From assembly GCA_028277845.1 (NCBI GenBank), contig JANQFL010000014.1, positions 1 through 58,397 on the forward strand: a DNA stretch of 58,397 nucleotides, read 5' to 3'. Origin of the DNA: Sneathiellales bacterium. Lineage in GTDB: Bacteria; Pseudomonadota; Alphaproteobacteria; JANQFL01. The notes beneath the pieces are model-generated. The model was not told where the DNA came from and searched no databases. It saw nothing but the letters and a program-made list of their open reading frames with translations. The position numbers and the translations under genes are program-made. Shown here piece after piece: positions 26,024 to 35,264 of this stretch. Every line of letters begins with the position of its first letter. Positions within the stretch are counted from its first letter, which is position 1.

Positions 26024-26631
26024 TGCTTATGGTCCTTACCGTGTTGCATGGACATCGGTTTGTCGTGTGCCGGCGTGCTCATGGTGTGGCCCGGCATGTT
26101 GTGTTGCGGCATGGCCTCCTGCTCGTCGCCGGTGGTGCCGAGGATGGCATCGTGCGGGATGTCGGCGAAGGCATATGCTTGTCCACCGTGTTTCGTGGCG
26201 AAAGCCTCGGCGGCGTCCTTGCTGCCGAACGGGACGGCCTCGGGCGCACCCATGCCGCCCCGTTTGTCGCTGCCGATGACATACCAGGCATTGCGGGCCT
26301 CGATCCATGGACCGGCGTGTTCGGGGTGGTCCCATTCGACGGCCTTGGCCATGTCGGTCACGTAAATGGCGGCGATGTCCTTGGCTTCCTCGGGCAGCAA
26401 AGTGAAGGCGATGGTGTCGCGCACGGCGGTGAACCACAGCGGTTCCGATTTGCTCTGCAATATGATCTGGCCTTTCGGACCTTTGTGGTCGACCACCGTC
26501 ATCGAGCAGTAATAGCCCGTGGCTTCGCGGTCGATCGGTTCCGGCGGCGGCAAGACGGCGACCTGTTCCTCCTCGCAGCCCGCGAGGATCAAGGCGCTGA
26601 ATGCCGTCAGTATGACGAAGGCCTTGCGCAT
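26020..26631 (-). CDS. nosL: NosL copper-binding lipoprotein with Met/His-rich tail
   Basis: A 203-residue outer-membrane-type lipoprotein that delivers Cu(I) to the NosDFY complex for NosZ maturation. The lipobox is LILAGC (Cys about 19). GYYCSMTVVDHKGPKGQIIL holds the conserved Cys-x-Met copper ligands. Unusually, the protein ends in about 35 residues rich in Met and His (MPQHNMPGHTMSTPAHDKPM and beyond), resembling periplasmic copper-binding tails. It lies one base after nosY and overlaps nosX by four bases. Confidence 0.93.
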   Translation of the reverse strand: MRKAFVILTAFSALILAGCEEEQVAVLPPPEPIDREATGYYCSMTVVDHKGPKGQIILQSKSEPLWFTAVRDTIAFTLLPEEAKDIAAIYVTDMAKAVEWDHPEHAGPWIEARNAWYVIGSDKRGGMGAPEAVPFGSKDAAEAFATKHGGQAYAFADIPHDAILGTTGDEQEAMPQHNMPGHTMSTPAHDKPMSMQHGKDHKQ

Positions 26632-26632
26632 G

Positions 26633-27457
26633 TCAGACCTCCTTGCGCTGGAACAGGGCCAGCGCGATCCCCAGCGGCACGACGACCCAGCCGAGCTGAA
26701 TGGCGATCAGCAGGCTGGGCGGGAACTTGGCCTCGCCCATCATGCCGATGGTGCCGGACAGCAGCGCCACATTGTCGAAACCCGCCAGGTTGAACAACCG
26801 GTAGGCATCGGCCGGGTTGGCCAGCAGCAGGGCATGAAATGCCGTCTGCGAAATCTCGCCGCCGCTGGCCACCAGGATGCCCAGCAGGCCCATGTCGTAG
26901 ACCAGCACGAACAGCAGCCAGATGCCGATGGCGATGCCGGCAGCAGTGGCCCGTTCGCGGACCGTGGTGGAGACGATATACCCAAGTGCCAGGAAGGCAG
27001 CGCCCAGGGCCACCGACGAGCCGACCATGGCGGCGAAAGCCTGCAGCGCCGCCGCGTCGACCTCGCCACGATAGGCGGCGACAGCGCCTGCCGCGCCGTA
27101 ACCGACGACGGTGGCGAAGGCGAGGATGCCGACATGGCCGAGGAACTTGCCGGTCATCACCTGCCAACGGGACACCGGATAAGCCAGCAACAGCAGGAGC
27201 GTACCGCGTTCCGATTCGCCGACCACGGTGTCGAAGGACAGCATCAGGCCGATCAGCGGCAGCAGGAAGATGGTCAGGCTGGACAGGCTGACGATGGTGA
27301 TCAGCAATGGGCTGGCTGCCACTTGGCCGGTGGGTGCGCTGCCGACGAACGTCAGCGACAGGGCAAAGCCGGCGAGAACCAGCGTCAACGCGAGAATCCA
27401 GCGGTTGCGCAGGCCGTCGCGAATTTCCTGCCCGGCGATGGTGAACACGGTGTTCAT
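26633..27457 (-). CDS. nosY: NosY, ABC transporter permease
   Basis: A 274-residue membrane protein with about six helices, starting MNTVFTIAGQEIRDGLRNRW and containing GESERGTLLLLLAYPVSRWQ, the cytoplasmic coupling region typical of NosY/ABC-2 permeases. It forms the NosDFY complex with the ATPase NosF and periplasmic NosD, which handles copper or sulfur supply for the CuZ centre. It overlaps nosF by four bases (ATGA). Confidence 0.94.
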   Translation of the reverse strand: MNTVFTIAGQEIRDGLRNRWILALTLVLAGFALSLTFVGSAPTGQVAASPLLITIVSLSSLTIFLLPLIGLMLSFDTVVGESERGTLLLLLAYPVSRWQVMTGKFLGHVGILAFATVVGYGAAGAVAAYRGEVDAAALQAFAAMVGSSVALGAAFLALGYIVSTTVRERATAAGIAIGIWLLFVLVYDMGLLGILVASGGEISQTAFHALLLANPADAYRLFNLAGFDNVALLSGTIGMMGEAKFPPSLLIAIQLGWVVVPLGIALALFQRKEV

Positions 27458-28374
27458 GACGGTGCTCCTCCATCCCGGTAGTAGCCATAGAGCTGGTCGA
27501 GGGTGGGCAGCTCGATTTCCATGTCCTCGACATCGACACCCAGTTCCGAAACCCGGCGCACCAGGATCATCTTGTCCTGGGGCATGCAGGCGAATTCGAC
27601 GGTCTGGCCGTTCACCTGGGTCATGTCGACGCCGTCCAGGCGGGCAGCGATGTCGCCGGCCTGGCCTTCCCGGGTTTTCAGGCGCAAGCGCACGGGCAGG
27701 GATGCCCGGGTCCGCAGGTCGTCGAGCGAACCCGTCACCATCAACTTGCCCTGGTTGAGAATGGCGATGCGGTCGACACGGCTTTCCAGTTCCGACAGGG
27801 CGTGGGACGACAGCAGCACCGTCACGCCCGCGGATTTCAGGTCGGACACGATCTGGTAAAATCTGCGGCGCAGTGCCGGATCCAAACCGGTGGTCGGTTC
27901 GTCCAGCAGCATGACGCGCGGATCGCCGAGCAATGCCTGGGCCAGGCCGAGGCGCTGGCGCATGCCCTTGGAATACGTCTTGACCCGCCGCTTGGCGGCG
28001 TCGGCCAGACCGACTTTCTCCAACAAGGCAGGGTTGTCGTTGAGGTCGGTGCGTTTGAGCCGGGCGTAGAAGTTGAGCACTTCCAGGCCGGTCATGGCCT
28101 GCTGGAAGGCAACGGTTTCTGGCAGAAAGCCAAGCGCCCGTTTGGCCTCGGCGCCGTCATGGCCCACGGGATCGGCGCCGAGAATGCGTACGCTGCCGTC
28201 CGTCGGGCGAATCAGGCCGAGCAGCAGTTTCATCAGCGTCGTCTTGCCGGCACCATTGTGGCCGACCAGGGCGAGCACCTCGCCCGATTCGACCGACAGG
28301 TTGACACCGTCAAGAACGCGCAGCTTGCCGTAGTCCTTGCTGACGTCGGCATATTGAATTGCAGGAGCGTTCAT
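27454..28374 (-). CDS. nosF: NosF, ABC transporter ATPase
   Basis: A 306-residue ATPase: VKDYGKLR-like start (ADVSKDYGKLRVLDGVNLSV), Walker A GHNGAGKTT, signature YSKGMRQRLGLAQALL, Walker B VMLLDEPTTGLDPA, and switch LLSSHALSELESR. The C-terminal extension after residue 215 is typical of NosF. It overlaps both neighbours by four bases, showing tight coupling within the operon. Confidence 0.95.
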   Translation of the reverse strand: MNAPAIQYADVSKDYGKLRVLDGVNLSVESGEVLALVGHNGAGKTTLMKLLLGLIRPTDGSVRILGADPVGHDGAEAKRALGFLPETVAFQQAMTGLEVLNFYARLKRTDLNDNPALLEKVGLADAAKRRVKTYSKGMRQRLGLAQALLGDPRVMLLDEPTTGLDPALRRRFYQIVSDLKSAGVTVLLSSHALSELESRVDRIAILNQGKLMVTGSLDDLRTRASLPVRLRLKTREGQAGDIAARLDGVDMTQVNGQTVEFACMPQDKMILVRRVSELGVDVEDMEIELPTLDQLYGYYRDGGAPS

Positions 28375-29666
28375 TGAACCGTTCCTTCCCGTTCCGGCGC
28401 GGTCACGGCAGGCGGCTGCATCAAGGGGGCCGTATCGACCACACCGCCCGGACGCAATGCCGGAAACTGCGATTGTGCCCAGCGCATGACCTGCACGGCC
28501 GGGCTGTTGAGCAGCAACTTCGCCGTCGGATGGGCCCAGACGATCTTATCGATCATGTCGTTCGGACGGTAGGCCGTATCGGCGATCCCGTTGCCGTCCA
28601 TGTCGAAGGCCGTGTTGTCGCTCCAGTAATTGCCGCGTCCGTCCTCGCTCCAGTCGAGGTTGCGGGTGCCGACATATTTGACCTGGGTGCGATTGGCGAT
28701 AAACGCGTTGCCTGAAATGCCGTTGCGTTCCGAACCGGCAGTGAAGTGGATGCCGATGGGGCAGTTTTCGAACCGGTTGTCGCGGAATGTGTTCTTGTTG
28801 GAATTGTAGATAAAGACGCACTTGGTGCGGCCGCCGTCGACCAGGTTGCCGTCGATGATCGACCCGTTGGCGTAGTTCAGCAAAATGCCGTGGTCACGGT
28901 CGTTGCGCGACACGTTGCCCGTGACCGTGAGCTTCTTGGAATACATCAGCGCGTAGCCGACGTTGTTGTCTTCCGACACGTTGCCGCTGACGATGCTGTC
29001 GTTGGTATACATGTAGTGCACGGCGATGCGGGTGTTCTTGAAGCGGTTGTTACGAAAGATGTTCCGCTTCGAGGTGGTGGTGAAGATGCCGTCGCGACCA
29101 TGCAGGAACGTGTTGTCCTCGACGATGGAGCCCGGCGTATTCCACAGGCTGACACCGTTGCCGCGCTGGTTGACGTGGTGATGCGTGCGGCCGATCACCG
29201 TGTTGCCGCGCATCACCGCGTCCTTCGGCCCCCACAGATAGACGCCGAACAGGTTGCCTTCGATCGTATTGCCTTCGACCAGGGCGCGGTGGCCCTTTTT
29301 ATTGACGAAGACACCGGAATCCATGGTTTCCAGCTCCCCGCCCGAGCCGGTGATCTTAAGGCCGCGGATGATCACGTCCCCGGCGCCGACGGTGATGGTG
29401 GAGCCTTCGCCCGTGCCGCGTATCTCGGCCTTGCCCCGGCCGTCGAGGGTCAGGGGACGGTCGATGACGACACGGCCGTCGTGAGTTCCGGGAGACAACA
29501 AAAGAATATCGCCGGGTTGGGCGCGCGCGATAGCCACCCCCAACGCACCCGGACCCGGCGACACCGAGACCGTATCCGCCGCCCCCAATCCGGGCACGGC
29601 GACCGTGCCCGCCACGAGGGCGAGCACGGCAACCGTGTGAGACCGGACTGTCAAACGACGCGACAC
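28371..29666 (-). CDS. nosD: NosD, periplasmic copper-processing beta-helix protein
   Basis: A 431-residue exported protein made of right-handed beta-helix repeats (for example VNQRGNGVSLWNTPGSIVED, FLHGRDGIFTTTSKRNIFRN, YNSNKNTFRDNRFENCPIGI). NYWSDNTAFDMDGNGIADT near the C-terminus is a NosD signature. The start is placed at GTG 29666, preceded by a GGGGG-rich binding site and followed by a signal peptide (VLALVAGTVAVPGLGAADTV). A longer frame would begin inside nosZ. It lies 13 bp after nosZ. Confidence 0.94.
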   Translation of the reverse strand: MSRRLTVRSHTVAVLALVAGTVAVPGLGAADTVSVSPGPGALGVAIARAQPGDILLLSPGTHDGRVVIDRPLTLDGRGKAEIRGTGEGSTITVGAGDVIIRGLKITGSGGELETMDSGVFVNKKGHRALVEGNTIEGNLFGVYLWGPKDAVMRGNTVIGRTHHHVNQRGNGVSLWNTPGSIVEDNTFLHGRDGIFTTTSKRNIFRNNRFKNTRIAVHYMYTNDSIVSGNVSEDNNVGYALMYSKKLTVTGNVSRNDRDHGILLNYANGSIIDGNLVDGGRTKCVFIYNSNKNTFRDNRFENCPIGIHFTAGSERNGISGNAFIANRTQVKYVGTRNLDWSEDGRGNYWSDNTAFDMDGNGIADTAYRPNDMIDKIVWAHPTAKLLLNSPAVQVMRWAQSQFPALRPGGVVDTAPLMQPPAVTAPEREGTVQ

Positions 29667-29679
29667 GATGGCCCCCGTC

Positions 29680-31593
29680 CTAGGCCTTTTCGACCAGCAT
29701 GCGGCCGCGCATCTCCATGTGCAGCGCATGGCAGAACCACTGGCAATAGAACCAGTGCACACCCGGCAGATCGGCCTTGAAGGTGACCGAAGCCGTGGCC
29801 TGCGGCCCAACTTCCATGCAGACGCCGTAGTTGGCAATGGTCAGGCCGTGGGTCAGGTCGTCCAGGTCGTCCATGTTGGTGACGACGATGGTCACTTCGT
29901 CGCCCTGCTTGACCTTGAACTCCTCCATCGAGAAGTTCGGCGCGATCGACGTCATGTAGACACGCACCTTGTTGCCGTCGCGGATGACGTGGTTGGCATC
30001 TTCCGGATCGACGCCGTCCGCCTTGGCCATGGCCACGGCATCGGCGAAGATCGGGTCGTTGCGGTCCCAAACCTGATTCGGATTGACCACCGAGCGGTGG
30101 ACGATGATGCAGTCGTGCGGTTCGGCGAAGGTCGGGCCGTCGTGCACCACTTTCATCTTGTCGCCGCTGATGTCGATCAGCTGCTCGTTCTCGGGCTTCA
30201 GCGGGCCGACATTGATGTAGCGGTCCTTCGAGAACTTGTTGAGCGACACCAGCCACTTGCCGTCGGCGTCCTTGGTTTCACCCATGGACGTGTGGTTGTG
30301 GCCCGGCTGATACTGGACGTCGACCTTGTCGAGGATGGGGTCGACCTTCTCGCCGGCATAGGCGCGGATGGCCTTGTCCATGCTCCACTTGGCCACCTGG
30401 CTGTCCAGGAACAGGGTGGTGTAGCAGTTGCCCTTGTTGTCGAACGCGGTGTGCAACGGGCCGAGGCCCAGTTCCGGCTCGGCGACAATGGCGTCGCGCG
30501 GCTTGATCTTGTCGGCGAACACGTCCGGCAGCTTGCGCACGTCGATGACCGACACGGTCGGCGACAGCTTGCCGTTGATGACGATGTGCTTGCCGTCCGG
30601 GGCCGTGTTGACGCCGTGCGGGCTGTTGGGGATCGGAATGTACCGGGTGTACTTGGAGCCCTTGCGGCCGTCCAGCACCGGCACGTCGCCTTCGAAGGTC
30701 TTGTAATCGCCGGCCTTGACGCCGGCTTCGATGGCCTCGATGTCGAACACCACGGCCCAGTCGGTTTCCGATGAGGTCATACCGGCCAGATTGACGCCTT
30801 CTTCCGAGTTGTAGCAGCTCGAAACGGCATATTTGCCCTGGTAGTCGGCGTCGACATTGTCCAGGTTGCCGTCGACGATGACCTGCCAGGCCACCTTCAT
30901 GGTGTCGCCGTCAACGGCGCTGAAGATGGCGTGATACTTGGTCGGATCATCGAGATCGCGGCCGTCGTTCGGCATCGGCACCCGGTGTTCGCCGTTGGCG
31001 AAGACGTAACCCGTGCGCGGATATTTCTGCGGCCGCAGGCCGTGAATATCGGCGGCGTTGGGTATGGTGATCATCTTGTCGACCTTCATCACGTCGCAAC
31101 GGATGCGGGCGACGCGGGTGTTGGCCTTGTCGTTGATCCACAGATAACGGCCGTCATAGCTGCCGTCGGTGAACGACATGTGCGGGTGGTGGGCGTCGCC
31201 GTTGAGATGAATACCGCCTTTGTCCTTGAGGAACTCCTTCTCGTGGGGCAACTGGCCCTCGGTCATGATCTTCAGGCTTTCGTTGGTCTGACCCCAGCCG
31301 GTGGCCGAGCAGCGGTTGAACACCGGAATGCGCATCAGTTCGCGCATGGACGGCAGGCCGAGGATCCGCACTTCGCCCGACTGACCACTCGACCAGAAGC
31401 CGTAGTATTCGTCCAGCTCACCCGGCTCGACGACGGCGTTGCTGTTCGAAGCGGCCCGGACCTGTTCCGGCGTCAGCAATGCGGCGGCCCCGAGGCCGGC
31501 CGCGCCGAGCCCGGTCAATGTAGCCACTTTGGTGGTGCCGCCGATCAAATCCCGGCGGGACATCCCGGTGTTTTCTTTTTTCTCTTCAGACAT
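29680..31593 (-). CDS. nosZ: Nitrous-oxide reductase NosZ (Tat type)
   Basis: Terminal denitrification enzyme, reducing N2O to N2 in the periplasm. The 637-residue protein has a Tat signal ([20 protein letters not shown]), which marks clade I. The beta-propeller provides CuZ histidines in [54 protein letters not shown], and [12 protein letters not shown]. The C-terminal cupredoxin domain has the CuA site [19 protein letters not shown]. All expected ligand motifs are present, so it should be active. It is followed by nosDFYLX and preceded by nosR, 131 bp upstream. Confidence 0.98.
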   Translation of the reverse strand: MSEEKKENTGMSRRDLIGGTTKVATLTGLGAAGLGAAALLTPEQVRAASNSNAVVEPGELDEYYGFWSSGQSGEVRILGLPSMRELMRIPVFNRCSATGWGQTNESLKIMTEGQLPHEKEFLKDKGGIHLNGDAHHPHMSFTDGSYDGRYLWINDKANTRVARIRCDVMKVDKMITIPNAADIHGLRPQKYPRTGYVFANGEHRVPMPNDGRDLDDPTKYHAIFSAVDGDTMKVAWQVIVDGNLDNVDADYQGKYAVSSCYNSEEGVNLAGMTSSETDWAVVFDIEAIEAGVKAGDYKTFEGDVPVLDGRKGSKYTRYIPIPNSPHGVNTAPDGKHIVINGKLSPTVSVIDVRKLPDVFADKIKPRDAIVAEPELGLGPLHTAFDNKGNCYTTLFLDSQVAKWSMDKAIRAYAGEKVDPILDKVDVQYQPGHNHTSMGETKDADGKWLVSLNKFSKDRYINVGPLKPENEQLIDISGDKMKVVHDGPTFAEPHDCIIVHRSVVNPNQVWDRNDPIFADAVAMAKADGVDPEDANHVIRDGNKVRVYMTSIAPNFSMEEFKVKQGDEVTIVVTNMDDLDDLTHGLTIANYGVCMEVGPQATASVTFKADLPGVHWFYCQWFCHALHMEMRGRMLVEKA

Positions 31594-31724
31594 CTCCAGT
31601 CTCCTAAGATTTATGTCTTCAACGTCTCGATCCGGTCCCGGGTTTCTCCCCTCCGGTCCGCGAACCGTCTTCTGTTATGCGCCGGTCTTGTATCTCCCCC
31701 CGGCGCATGGCGTGGTGCGGCCGC

Positions 31725-33959
31725 CTACGTTGCCGCTTCCTGTCCGGTCGCCCCGGCGCCTTTGCGCGCAGGCGGGGACATGGATTTCGATGCGATGGCC
31801 AGCCGCCGTTCGCGGCGCAGCCGTTTTTGAATCATCGGCGGGCACTTGTGCTCGTCGAAATACAAGGTCTGGCAGTGCAGGCACTGCAGGCATTCGTTCG
31901 GATTGATCTCGCCGTTGGGATGTATCGCCTGAACCATGCATTCCTTGGCGCAGCGGTGGCACGGTGAGCCGCATTCCTTGTGGCGCCGCAGCCAGCGGTT
32001 CATGCTCATGCGGCCGGGCACACCCAGGGCGCCGCCCAGCGGGCAGATATAGCGGCAGTAGAAGCGCTCGACGAACAGGCCGACCGCCAACAGGGCCACC
32101 GCGAACAGGACGTAAGGCCAGGTCCGGACGAACTTCAGGATGATCGCCGTCTTGAAGGGTTCGACTTCGGCCAATTGCTCGGCCAGTTCGAAGGAATAGA
32201 ACGACACGCCGAACAGGGCGAGGAACAGGATGTACTTCACCGGCCACAGCCGTTCGTGCAGGGCGAAAGGCACGTTGAACTGCGGGATGCGCGCCCACTT
32301 GGCGATCCGGTTCAGGAGCTCCTGAAGGGCGCCGAACGGGCACAGCCAGCCGCAATAGACACCCCGGCCCCAAAACAACAGCGACGCCGCGACCGAACCC
32401 CAGAGGATGAAGATCAACGGCTCCATCAAGAAGAAGTCCCACTTGAATCCGCTGATCAGAGACCCGGCAAAGGTCAGGACATTGACGATCGAAAGCTGCG
32501 CCTGGGCATAAAAACCGATCCAGACAACGGTAAACGTGAGGAACCCGAGCCGCACATAGTCGGTCAATTTGGGCCGCTTCACGAACCAGTCCTGGAAGAA
32601 GAAGATCGCCGTCAGGACGCCGAGTGACAAAACCAATACGGCAATGTCGGGGATCTTCTTGAGCCATATCCTCTGCCACAACGGCATGCCCTCTTCGGCC
32701 CGCGCCGGCGCTTGCGCGGTACCGGCAGCTTCACCGGACGTGGCGATCGGTGTGCGTTTCAGATACGGGTCGGGCACCGTGTAGTGCAGGTCGAAGGTGA
32801 TGAATTCCTTCTTAATCGGACCGACGTGACGCCCCGCCAGCAGCTGAATACGCCACGGCTTGGCCGGATCGAAACCGCTGTCGGCCGGGATGTAGAACAG
32901 GTCGACATCCTTGAATTTCGGACTGCCCTCGGCTTCGAACGCGCCAAGCCGCTTGTGGATGCGGTCACGGAAGCGGACGTTGATATCCCCCTGGATCAAC
33001 TGGAACCGGTCGAAGATGCCGCCACGTACGTAGCCCGAACCCTTGAAGGAATAGAGCCCGGTGCTGGCCAGCAGGATGGCCGATTCACCCGGTTTGATTT
33101 TCTTCAGCAGGTTGGCGTATTCGCCTTTGCCCAGCAAACTGCGGGCGATGGTCGGTACCGACGCCGAAGCGGCGAAAAGGTCGATGAACAGCTCATCGGG
33201 ATCGTTCGATTCGGCCCGGACGGCGGCTGTCTCCTTGCCGTCCTTGCGGAAAGCTTCCGTGACATCACCCACCGACAGTACAAGGTGCCGCACGGATCCG
33301 TCACCCAGCAAGGTCTGCCAATCGGTCATGACCGGCGGCTCGTCCTTGATTTCCACGATCTCGGTCGGTTTGGCGGCTTCCAGTGGCATGAGGCCGCCGA
33401 TGCCGCGGGCCCGCGCCACCTTGATGGCCGAACGGATGATGGTGTCGTCGATCACCATGACCGTGACCGTGGCGCCACTGACGATGTCGATTTCGTGCTC
33501 GTCGGTGCCCGCCTTGATCATGGAGAGAATATCGAGGCCGACATATTTGTCGTTGAAGGCGTCGATCTTGCTGACCGGAATGCCGATCAGCACGATGGGC
33601 TCCCAGTGCTTGACCATTTTGACGCCCGTGATGACGCCGCTGGTATCCATGCCGATGACCACGTGGATCGGCTTGCCGGAGTAACCCGTCGCGTTGACGA
33701 TGGAAGAATTCAGAAAGACGTACCCGGCCACCTCGTCGCCCGTGTAGGCGACGGCGGACGGCGGATCGCCCTCGACGGCGCCGAGCCGGTCTGCGCCCGG
33801 CACGATTTCATCGACGGTGAACTTGTCCTGGAAGGCGGACAGCTCGTAGGTCGCGGCGTTGCCCTGATGGCTGACGGTTGCCATCACCAAAACGACGGCA
33901 AGAGACATCAGCAGACGGCATGCGACAACTGTCCGGCCCAACATATACTTGGCCCGCAT
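31725..33959 (-). CDS. nosR: NosR, membrane flavo-iron-sulfur protein
   Basis: A 744-residue electron-donating and regulatory protein required for NosZ activity. Order: signal helix, periplasmic FMN-binding domain with the covalent attachment motif DIVSGATVTVMV, then membrane helices from about 420. Cytoplasmic Cys motifs follow (GVYCGWLCPFGALQEL, FYCRYICPLGGALG) and two [4Fe-4S] clusters (CGSPCHRCAKECMVQAI, CLQCLHCQTLYFDEHKC). ATG 33959 is preceded by GGAGAG ten bases upstream. A divergent 300-bp region upstream contains an FNR-like box at 34063-34076. It leads the operon nosRZDFYLX, and nosX should flavinylate it. Confidence 0.97.
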   Translation of the reverse strand: MRAKYMLGRTVVACRLLMSLAVVLVMATVSHQGNAATYELSAFQDKFTVDEIVPGADRLGAVEGDPPSAVAYTGDEVAGYVFLNSSIVNATGYSGKPIHVVIGMDTSGVITGVKMVKHWEPIVLIGIPVSKIDAFNDKYVGLDILSMIKAGTDEHEIDIVSGATVTVMVIDDTIIRSAIKVARARGIGGLMPLEAAKPTEIVEIKDEPPVMTDWQTLLGDGSVRHLVLSVGDVTEAFRKDGKETAAVRAESNDPDELFIDLFAASASVPTIARSLLGKGEYANLLKKIKPGESAILLASTGLYSFKGSGYVRGGIFDRFQLIQGDINVRFRDRIHKRLGAFEAEGSPKFKDVDLFYIPADSGFDPAKPWRIQLLAGRHVGPIKKEFITFDLHYTVPDPYLKRTPIATSGEAAGTAQAPARAEEGMPLWQRIWLKKIPDIAVLVLSLGVLTAIFFFQDWFVKRPKLTDYVRLGFLTFTVVWIGFYAQAQLSIVNVLTFAGSLISGFKWDFFLMEPLIFILWGSVAASLLFWGRGVYCGWLCPFGALQELLNRIAKWARIPQFNVPFALHERLWPVKYILFLALFGVSFYSFELAEQLAEVEPFKTAIILKFVRTWPYVLFAVALLAVGLFVERFYCRYICPLGGALGVPGRMSMNRWLRRHKECGSPCHRCAKECMVQAIHPNGEINPNECLQCLHCQTLYFDEHKCPPMIQKRLRRERRLAIASKSMSPPARKGAGATGQEAAT

Positions 33960-34062
33960 TATTCGTGACTCTCCAAAATCCCGGAATGGGCCCGGCCGCC
34001 GATACGCCGCGGAAATAGGCTTGCATTCGGGTCGAAACTAGCAGCGTTGCACCGCGGCAAAA

Positions 34063-34076
34063 CTGATCGAAATCAA
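34063..34076 (-). promoter_or_regulatory. FNR/NnrR-like box upstream of nosR
   Basis: Minus strand reads TTGATTTCGATCAG, one base from the TTGAT-N4-ATCAA consensus. Its centre is 110 bp before the nosR ATG. TAGTTT about 30 bp downstream on the minus strand could be the -10, which would fit a class II activator position. Confidence 0.65.
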
Positions 34077-34259
34077 GTTTGAAAAATAATTTCGGCCTAT
34101 TTCTAAGTATTTGAAATAACAACGCAAAATGCCTTCGAAATCACCCAAATATCCATAGAAAAATTGATGGTATTCGGGCCGCCATTGTCTTGTGTTTGAG
34201 GGTGGCAGGACTATTGTCCAAGACGGTTATGACAATCGGATGGGTACGCAGTCGTGTTG

Positions 34260-35201
34260 ATGCCGCATATACGTTACACGGGCGGGCTGATAGACCGCGA
34301 TGGCAACAGGCGGGCGGATGCTGAGTATGTGTCCGCGCTGCAGGCCGACGGGTTGTCCCGTGTTGTGCCCGTTTGGCGGGACAAGAACCTTATCGCGCCC
34401 GAAACGCCGGCGGGCGTGTTGTTGAACGGAGACGCAGGCGCCGGTGTGCTGGAACAGGCCGGCCAGGTCGTCTATCTGGGCAAGTTGGACGGCCAAGCCG
34501 TGTTTGGTGCCGATCTCTCGGACATGGACGAAGGAAAGGCACTGTCTCTCGCCGAATCGGGCGCATTCACCGACTTGCGCGCCGTCGGGCCGCTGCTCGA
34601 AACCCAGGACGCGATCACCATGGCCTACGCCCGCGGCATGCTGTACTGGCACCGCCAGCAACGGTTTTGCGGCGCGTGCGGCAGCCCGACAGAAAGCCGC
34701 CAGAGCGGACATGCAAGACGCTGTACGGGTGAGGCCTGTGGCCGTGAGTTTCACCCGCGCACCGATCCGGCCGTCATCATGCTGGTGGTGACAGCGGGGC
34801 GGAACGGTCGGCCACCACGGTGCCTGCTCGGCAACAACACCAAAATGCCCGCTGGTGTCTATTCTACGCTGGCGGGTTTCGTCGAACCGGGCGAGAGCTT
34901 GGAAGAAGCCGTTGTCCGCGAAGTGGAGGAAGAGGCCGGCGTCACCGTGTCCGATGTGGTTTACATGGGGTCGCAGCCCTGGCCGTTCCCGGCGTCTATT
35001 ATGCTCGGGTTCCGGGCGACAGCGGTGACCACGGATATACGGTTCGATCCCGAGGAACTGACCGACGCCCGCTGGTTCACGGCTGACGAGGTGCGGGATT
35101 TCGGCGAATGGGCCGATACCGACATTGCCTACCGCCGGCCGCGCAAGGATTCCATCGCCCGCTCGTTGCTGGATGCCTGGCTTGCCGATGTAGATGCATG
35201 A
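34260..35201 (+). CDS. nudC: NADH pyrophosphatase NudC
   Basis: Nudix hydrolase acting on NAD(H) and on NAD-capped RNA. The 313 residues contain an N-terminal domain, a zinc ribbon (FCGACGSPTE with RCTGEACGREFHPRTDP), the Nudix box GFVEPGESLEEAVVREVEEE, and the NudC-specific SQPWPFPASIMLGF. ATG 34260 is chosen; an in-frame GTG at 34254 is an alternative, and neither has a strong ribosome binding site. It is divergent from nosR. The 299-residue protein of unknown function follows 63 bp downstream. Confidence 0.94.
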   Translation: MPHIRYTGGLIDRDGNRRADAEYVSALQADGLSRVVPVWRDKNLIAPETPAGVLLNGDAGAGVLEQAGQVVYLGKLDGQAVFGADLSDMDEGKALSLAESGAFTDLRAVGPLLETQDAITMAYARGMLYWHRQQRFCGACGSPTESRQSGHARRCTGEACGREFHPRTDPAVIMLVVTAGRNGRPPRCLLGNNTKMPAGVYSTLAGFVEPGESLEEAVVREVEEEAGVTVSDVVYMGSQPWPFPASIMLGFRATAVTTDIRFDPEELTDARWFTADEVRDFGEWADTDIAYRRPRKDSIARSLLDAWLADVDA

Positions 35202-35264
35202 CCTTGATCAATAGGGATTTGGCGTTTCTCTGGCACACTGCCGGCGAACCACACCAATGAACCG

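Noticed and set aside
32712-33968. 418-codon plus-strand open frame inside nosR
   Set aside because: Antisense to nosR, which has complete FMN and iron-sulfur motifs.
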